From: CAYLNK01 sp964384675 | GTDB lineage: Bacteria; Acidobacteriota; Thermoanaerobaculia; UBA5066 | Length of the DNA stretch: 8,740 nt | Direction of reading: 5' to 3' | Assembly: GCA_964384675.1 (NCBI GenBank) | Contig: CAYLNK010000291.1 | Coordinates: 1 to 8,740, forward strand | Shown: piece by piece, positions 5,815-8,740 of the stretch | Layout: every line of letters starts with the position of its first letter | How positions within the stretch are numbered: position 1 is the first letter of the stretch | The notes under the pieces: generated by a model | What the model was told of the DNA's origin: nothing | The model's database searches: none | The model's input: only the letters and a program-made list of their open reading frames with translations | Made by a program: the position numbers and the translations under genes

Positions 5815-6306
5815 GTGCCCCGCCGCGTGATCCGCAAGTACGGGAACCGCCGGCTCTACGACACCGGCGAGAGCCGGTACGTGACCCTCGACGACGTGGC
5901 CCGCCTCGTGCGCGCCGGGCACGACGTGCAGGTCCTCGACGCCGCGAGCGGGGACGACCTGACGCGCCTCGTCCTGACCCAGGTGATCCTCGACGAGGCG
6001 CGCCAGAAGAGGGGCGAGCTCCCCGTCGACTTCCTCCGGCAGCTCATCGTGGCCGAGGGTCAGGCCGTCCGGGACTTCTTCCGCTGGTACGTCGAGACCG
6101 CGCTCGCCACGGCGCAGCGCGCCATCCCACCCGTCTCGCTCGGAGACCTCTTCGGCCGGCGGCCGCCCCCGGAGCCCGCGACGGTCGAGGAGCTGCAGCG
6201 CACCATCGCCGGCCTGAAGTCGCGGCTCGACGAGCTGGAGAGGAAGGGCCCGGCCCGGCCCCGCGGGCGGAAGGGCGGGAAGGCCGGTCCGCCGAAGGGG
6301 CGCTAG
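5815..6306 (+). CDS. phaR: PHA synthesis repressor PhaR
   Basis: The product is a 163-aa regulator. The N-terminal PHA-accumulation-regulator DNA-binding domain (PF07879 type) is clear: VIRKYGNRRLYDTGESRYVT (5-24), LDDVARLVRAGHDVQVLDA (25-43) and SGDDLTRLVLTQVILDE (45-61). Residues 67-104 resemble the PHB_acc segment that in PhaR senses polymer. A predicted coiled coil (about 123-144) and a Lys/Arg/Gly-rich tail (145-163) follow. In known systems PhaR represses phasin genes and its own gene, and leaves DNA when it binds nascent PHA granules. The start is GTG at 5815. The ribosome binding site is poor, and a CAGAAT (5803-5808) just upstream could serve as a -10 box for a nearly leaderless message. 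Its 3' end faces the depolymerase-like gene with a 19-base gap. Confidence 0.93.
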   Translation: MPRRVIRKYGNRRLYDTGESRYVTLDDVARLVRAGHDVQVLDAASGDDLTRLVLTQVILDEARQKRGELPVDFLRQLIVAEGQAVRDFFRWYVETALATAQRAIPPVSLGDLFGRRPPPEPATVEELQRTIAGLKSRLDELERKGPARPRGRKGGKAGPPKGR

Positions 6307-6325
6307 CCGCACCTTCCCGGCCCGT

Positions 6326-7387
6326 TCAGTTCACGCTGTGGGCGCTCAGCATCCGGTACTGGACGTAGGTGGCGAGGTCCTTGGAGCCGAAGTGCCCGTA
6401 CGGAGCGGACGAGTACCGCTTCTCCCCGTTCTGACCGGGGACCTGCGACGTGTACCTCCCCCACACCACGTCCCCGTAGCCGATCACCTCGTCCGCCGTC
6501 GACCAGATCGTGAAGACGTACGAGCCCTCGTACCGGCTCCGGGAGTTCACGTTCGAGAGGATCGAGGAGAGGCCGGTGGGCCCGTACCAGTACCCGGGAT
6601 AGAAGCCGTTCGTCGAGCCGCAGGTCGGCGTCGTCGGACCGGTCTGGTAGCAGCTCACGAGGCCCCAGCTCGACCCGGAGATCCCGATGAAGGTGTCGAC
6701 CTTCGCCGTCAGAGCCGGGCCCAGGTCGTACGAGCCGCCGTCCGCAGCGTCCGAGGCCGCGCCCCCCAGGATCGCCTTCCGCGCGAGGGTGACGCCCATC
6801 GAGTGGCCCACGACCGAGATCCTCGGCGCTCCCGTGTACGAAAGGACCGCCTCGAGGAACGCCCGGATCCGGGTCAGATGGGCCCGCGAGTGGTACTGCA
6901 GCGCCGACGAGGCCGCGCTGGCCGGGCCCCACGTCGTCGCGTACAGCTCGGCCCCGGTGTACCCGCGCGCCTTCAGCTCCGAGATCGTCGCGGCGAATCC
7001 GGTGAACGGGGAGACGCCGGTGCCGAGCGCGCTGTCGGAGTTGCCGTGCACGAACACCACCGGCACGCGGACGATCGGGTCGCCGTCCCCGGCGCGGCCG
7101 CCGAAGCTGCCGCCGGGGACGTCGCTCCGCTCGAAGGCCCACGGACCGAAGCCGTTCGCGGAAAGCCAGCTCCTGAAGTGCGGCGTGAGCCCGGGCGTGA
7201 TCGCCAACGCTCTCCGCGGGGCGCCTTCCCCCCCGGCGAGCTCGCCGGGTCCTCCCGCGCCGTCCGCCGTCGCGTGCGAGCGCGGCTCGACCTCGCGCGC
7301 GTCCTGGGCGTGAACGGGGACCCCCGTGGAAAGGGCCGCGGCCAGGACCGCGACGACCGCCGAACGCCTGCGGATGGGGGACGTCAT
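6326..7387 (-). CDS. Secreted PhaZ7-like lipase-fold hydrolase, candidate PHB depolymerase
   Basis: The product is a 353-aa alpha/beta hydrolase with a Sec signal peptide: Arg-rich start, hydrophobic core 10-20, likely cleavage after VHA (27). Family marks are the oxyanion strand PVVFVHGNSDSA (109-120), ELKARGYTGAELYATTWG (137-154) and the nucleophile elbow VVGHSMGVTLARKAI (192-206) with Ser196. The likely remaining triad residues are Asp299 (STADEVIG) and His332 (YGHFGSKD); Cys246 and Cys256 may form a disulfide. It fits the class 2 lipase family (PF01674). From memory, its segments line up with Paucimonas PhaZ7, an extracellular PHB depolymerase, including ELKARGY, the HSMGV elbow, GL-SCY-TG, PTCGS, and GHF near a terminal QRML/QYRML. 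The start ATG has GGAGG five bases upstream and overlaps the phaC stop (ATGA). Lipase or esterase on other substrates is the alternative. Confidence 0.85.
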   Translation of the reverse strand: MTSPIRRRSAVVAVLAAALSTGVPVHAQDAREVEPRSHATADGAGGPGELAGGEGAPRRALAITPGLTPHFRSWLSANGFGPWAFERSDVPGGSFGGRAGDGDPIVRVPVVFVHGNSDSALGTGVSPFTGFAATISELKARGYTGAELYATTWGPASAASSALQYHSRAHLTRIRAFLEAVLSYTGAPRISVVGHSMGVTLARKAILGGAASDAADGGSYDLGPALTAKVDTFIGISGSSWGLVSCYQTGPTTPTCGSTNGFYPGYWYGPTGLSSILSNVNSRSRYEGSYVFTIWSTADEVIGYGDVVWGRYTSQVPGQNGEKRYSSAPYGHFGSKDLATYVQYRMLSAHSVN

Positions 7388-8739
7388 GTCTTCCTCCCCG
7401 CCGTCTTGAGGCCCGAGCGGCCACCGGTCTTGCTGCGTTGCACCACGGGGACCCGTTCGCGGGGCGCGCCCTCCAGCAGGAATTCGCGCACCAGATCCCA
7501 CGTCCCGAAGAGCCGCGGGTCGAAGAAGAGCGAGACGTGGAAGCCGTCCACGAGCTGGAAGCGCGACCGCGGCGCTCCGCGGCGGGGCCGGTGCCCGCGG
7601 CCGAAGAGAGTGGAGCCGAGCTCCGCCGAGGCGGGCGGGACGACCCAGTCGCGCCTCGCGGCCACGTTGAGCACCGGGCAGGTGACGCTCCCCAGGTCGA
7701 CCCGCGTCCCGCCGACCACCGTCTCGCCCTTCCGCAGGCGGTCCTCGAAGTACACCTCCCGCACGAAGCTCGAGAAGAGCGCGCCGGGGAGGTCCGGGTT
7801 GTCGTTCACCCAGGCGTCGGCCGCGAGGAAGAAGCGGTGCCCCACGTCGTGCCCGACCGTGTCGAGGAAGACGCGCCAGCGCATCAGCTCGTAGTACGGC
7901 TTCATCAGGATCACCGACGTGCGGATCAGCTTGCCGGGCATCACCCCGAACGTGCCGACGATCGCCTCGAGCGGGAAGAGCGCGCGGTCGGCGAAGAGCG
8001 AGACGACGCCGCCGTGAGCGCCGGTGAACGGCGTCGTGAGCGTGACGAGCCGGTCGATCCGATCCGGATGGACGGCGGCCAGGAGGCTCGCGAAGACGCC
8101 CCCCATGCAGTGTCCCAGGAGCGAGACGCGGCGCGCGCCGGTGGTCTCCTCGACCACGTCGAGGAGCTCCGGGAGGGCGCGCCGGAGGACGTGGTCGAGC
8201 GTGAGCGTGTCGTCCCAGCGCCGCGCCTCTCCCCACTCCACGAGGAAGACGTCCAGGCCGCCGTCCAGGAGGTGGCGGACGAAGCTGGCGCCCTCCAGGA
8301 GGTCGAGGACGTAGGAGCGGTTGATGAGCGAGTAGACGATCAGGAGCGGCGCGCCCTTCCGCGGCGCGGCTCCCGGGCCGGGCCGGTACCGGTACAGCTC
8401 GAGCGGTCCGGAACGTCCGACGAGCGTCCGCGGCGTGGGCGCCACGGCCAGCTCCCCGGGTCCGGCGAAGCGCTCCGGTCCGTGCCGGAGCTTCGCCAGC
8501 GCCGCGTCGCGCAGGCGCTCCACCTTCTTCAGAGCCTCCTCGTCCGGCGTGCCCCGCCAGACCTTCTCGAGCGCCTCGGCGATCGGGACGAGCTCGAGCC
8601 GCAGAGACGCCTCGGGGAGGGCGTCGAGGTCGTCCCGCACCTCGCGGAGGGCCGAGCGGAGGCGCTCGGGAAGCGGCCCCGGCAGCGGCGCCGTGGCGGC
8701 GAGGGCCGCCTCCAGCGACAGCGTGGCGCCGCGGCGCAC
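7384..8739 (-). CDS. phaC: Polyhydroxyalkanoate synthase PhaC (class III-like), 5' end uncertain
   Basis: PhaC polymerises hydroxyacyl-CoA into PHA on granule surfaces. The reading is 451 aa from a GTG two bases from the window edge, so the true start may lie outside. Core marks: PLLIVYSLINRSYVLDLLEG (131-150), FLVEWG (165-170), LTLDHVL (179-185), the lipase-like box LGHCMGG (208-214) with catalytic Cys211, LVTLTTPF (231-238), WVNDNPDLPGALFSSFV (310-326), and the other triad residues Asp364 (AARRDWVVPP) and His401 (DGFHVSLFF). The core resembles class III synthases (~355 aa, needing PhaE), but about 100 residues precede the conserved RTLVGRSGPLELYRYRP (104-120), longer than usual. The common GGHIG around the catalytic His reads GFHVS here. 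The C-terminal tail (about 425-451) is basic and carries the putative PhaR site. No phaE is visible. The stop overlaps the PhaZ7-like gene by 4 bases. Confidence 0.9.
   Translation of the reverse strand: MRRGATLSLEAALAATAPLPGPLPERLRSALREVRDDLDALPEASLRLELVPIAEALEKVWRGTPDEEALKKVERLRDAALAKLRHGPERFAGPGELAVAPTPRTLVGRSGPLELYRYRPGPGAAPRKGAPLLIVYSLINRSYVLDLLEGASFVRHLLDGGLDVFLVEWGEARRWDDTLTLDHVLRRALPELLDVVEETTGARRVSLLGHCMGGVFASLLAAVHPDRIDRLVTLTTPFTGAHGGVVSLFADRALFPLEAIVGTFGVMPGKLIRTSVILMKPYYELMRWRVFLDTVGHDVGHRFFLAADAWVNDNPDLPGALFSSFVREVYFEDRLRKGETVVGGTRVDLGSVTCPVLNVAARRDWVVPPASAELGSTLFGRGHRPRRGAPRSRFQLVDGFHVSLFFDPRLFGTWDLVREFLLEGAPRERVPVVQRSKTGGRSGLKTAGRKT
7391..7399 (-). promoter_or_regulatory. Strong ribosome binding site for the PhaZ7-like gene
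   Basis: GGGGAGGAA on the minus strand lies three bases before the ATG at 7387, inside the last codons of phaC. It fixes this start over any reading further upstream and, with the ATGA overlap, indicates efficient coupled or independent translation. Confidence 0.7.
7430..7445. promoter_or_regulatory. Possible third PhaR site inside the 3' end of phaC
   Basis: TTGCTGCGTTGCACCA has the same seven-base left arm and six-base right arm as the site before phaR (5775-5790). It also shares the unbroken 12-mer TGCTGCGTTGCA with the perfect operator at 5711-5729. It lies 43-58 bases upstream of the depolymerase-like start, within phaC codons. No clear promoter boxes are seen beside it, so function is inferred from sequence identity and position. 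Confidence 0.45.
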
Positions 8740-8740
8740 C

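Noticed and set aside
6193..6203. CTGC-N3-GCAC inside phaR as a further PhaR site
   Set aside because: Only the 7-base core matches and the flanks do not. By rough count about three one-mismatch cores are expected by chance in this window, so it carries no weight.
6277..6318. GGGAAGG/CCTTCCC repeat as a shared terminator between phaR and the hydrolase gene
   Set aside because: The stem is only 7 bp with a 28-base loop, and there is no T-run on either side.
6338..7894. 518-codon open frame on the plus strand
   Set aside because: It lies antisense to the PhaZ7-like gene and the end of phaC; the composition is extreme and no domain is visible.
6326..8236. A 636-residue fusion reading of the hydrolase with upstream sequence
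   Set aside because: The part before 7387 is an off-frame reading of phaC. The signal peptide and strong ribosome site place the true start at 7387.

Overview
This is a very GC-rich, gene-dense bacterial window. It holds ten protein-coding genes, no RNA genes and no mobile elements, and no stretch over about 125 bases is without a gene. The mix of a PhaR-type polyhydroxyalkanoate (PHA) regulator, a PHA synthase resembling the short class III type, a DUF3052 protein and the high GC suggests a soil-type, high-GC Gram-negative lineage such as Acidobacteriota or Myxococcota. That placement is inference; no marker gene is present.

Left part (1-2551): two minus-strand genes overlap by 4 bases. One is an asparagine-synthetase-like amide ligase lacking the N-terminal glutaminase cysteine. 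The other is a radical SAM enzyme with a CX3CX2C cluster motif that runs off the left edge. A small unrecognised gene is divergent from the pair. Their joint substrate is unknown, and this is one of the two most interesting parts of the window.

Middle part (2565-5321): a TetR-family regulator (TTG start) runs tail-to-tail into a membrane histidine kinase with a 40-base overlap. The kinase has a CHASE3-like sensor, PAS, HisKA and HATPase, and its start overlaps the end of a DUF3052 gene. No response regulator is present. A perfect 12-bp inverted repeat separates this pair from the PHA genes.

Right part (5414-8739): a PHA granule cluster. A small phasin-like gene (minus) and phaR (plus) are divergent. 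The phasin promoter (TTGACG, 17 bp, TACATT) is followed directly by a perfect palindrome of the CTGC-N3-GCAG type known for PhaR. A second, imperfect copy lies before phaR. A third copy, with the same arms as the second, lies in the 3' end of phaC just upstream of the next gene. That gene overlaps phaC by 4 bases and encodes a secreted lipase-fold hydrolase that closely resembles the extracellular PHB depolymerase PhaZ7. The inferred model is that PhaR, released when polymer accumulates, controls phasin, itself and possibly the depolymerase-like gene. The PhaC partner subunit and the monomer-supply genes (phaA/phaB) are not in view.
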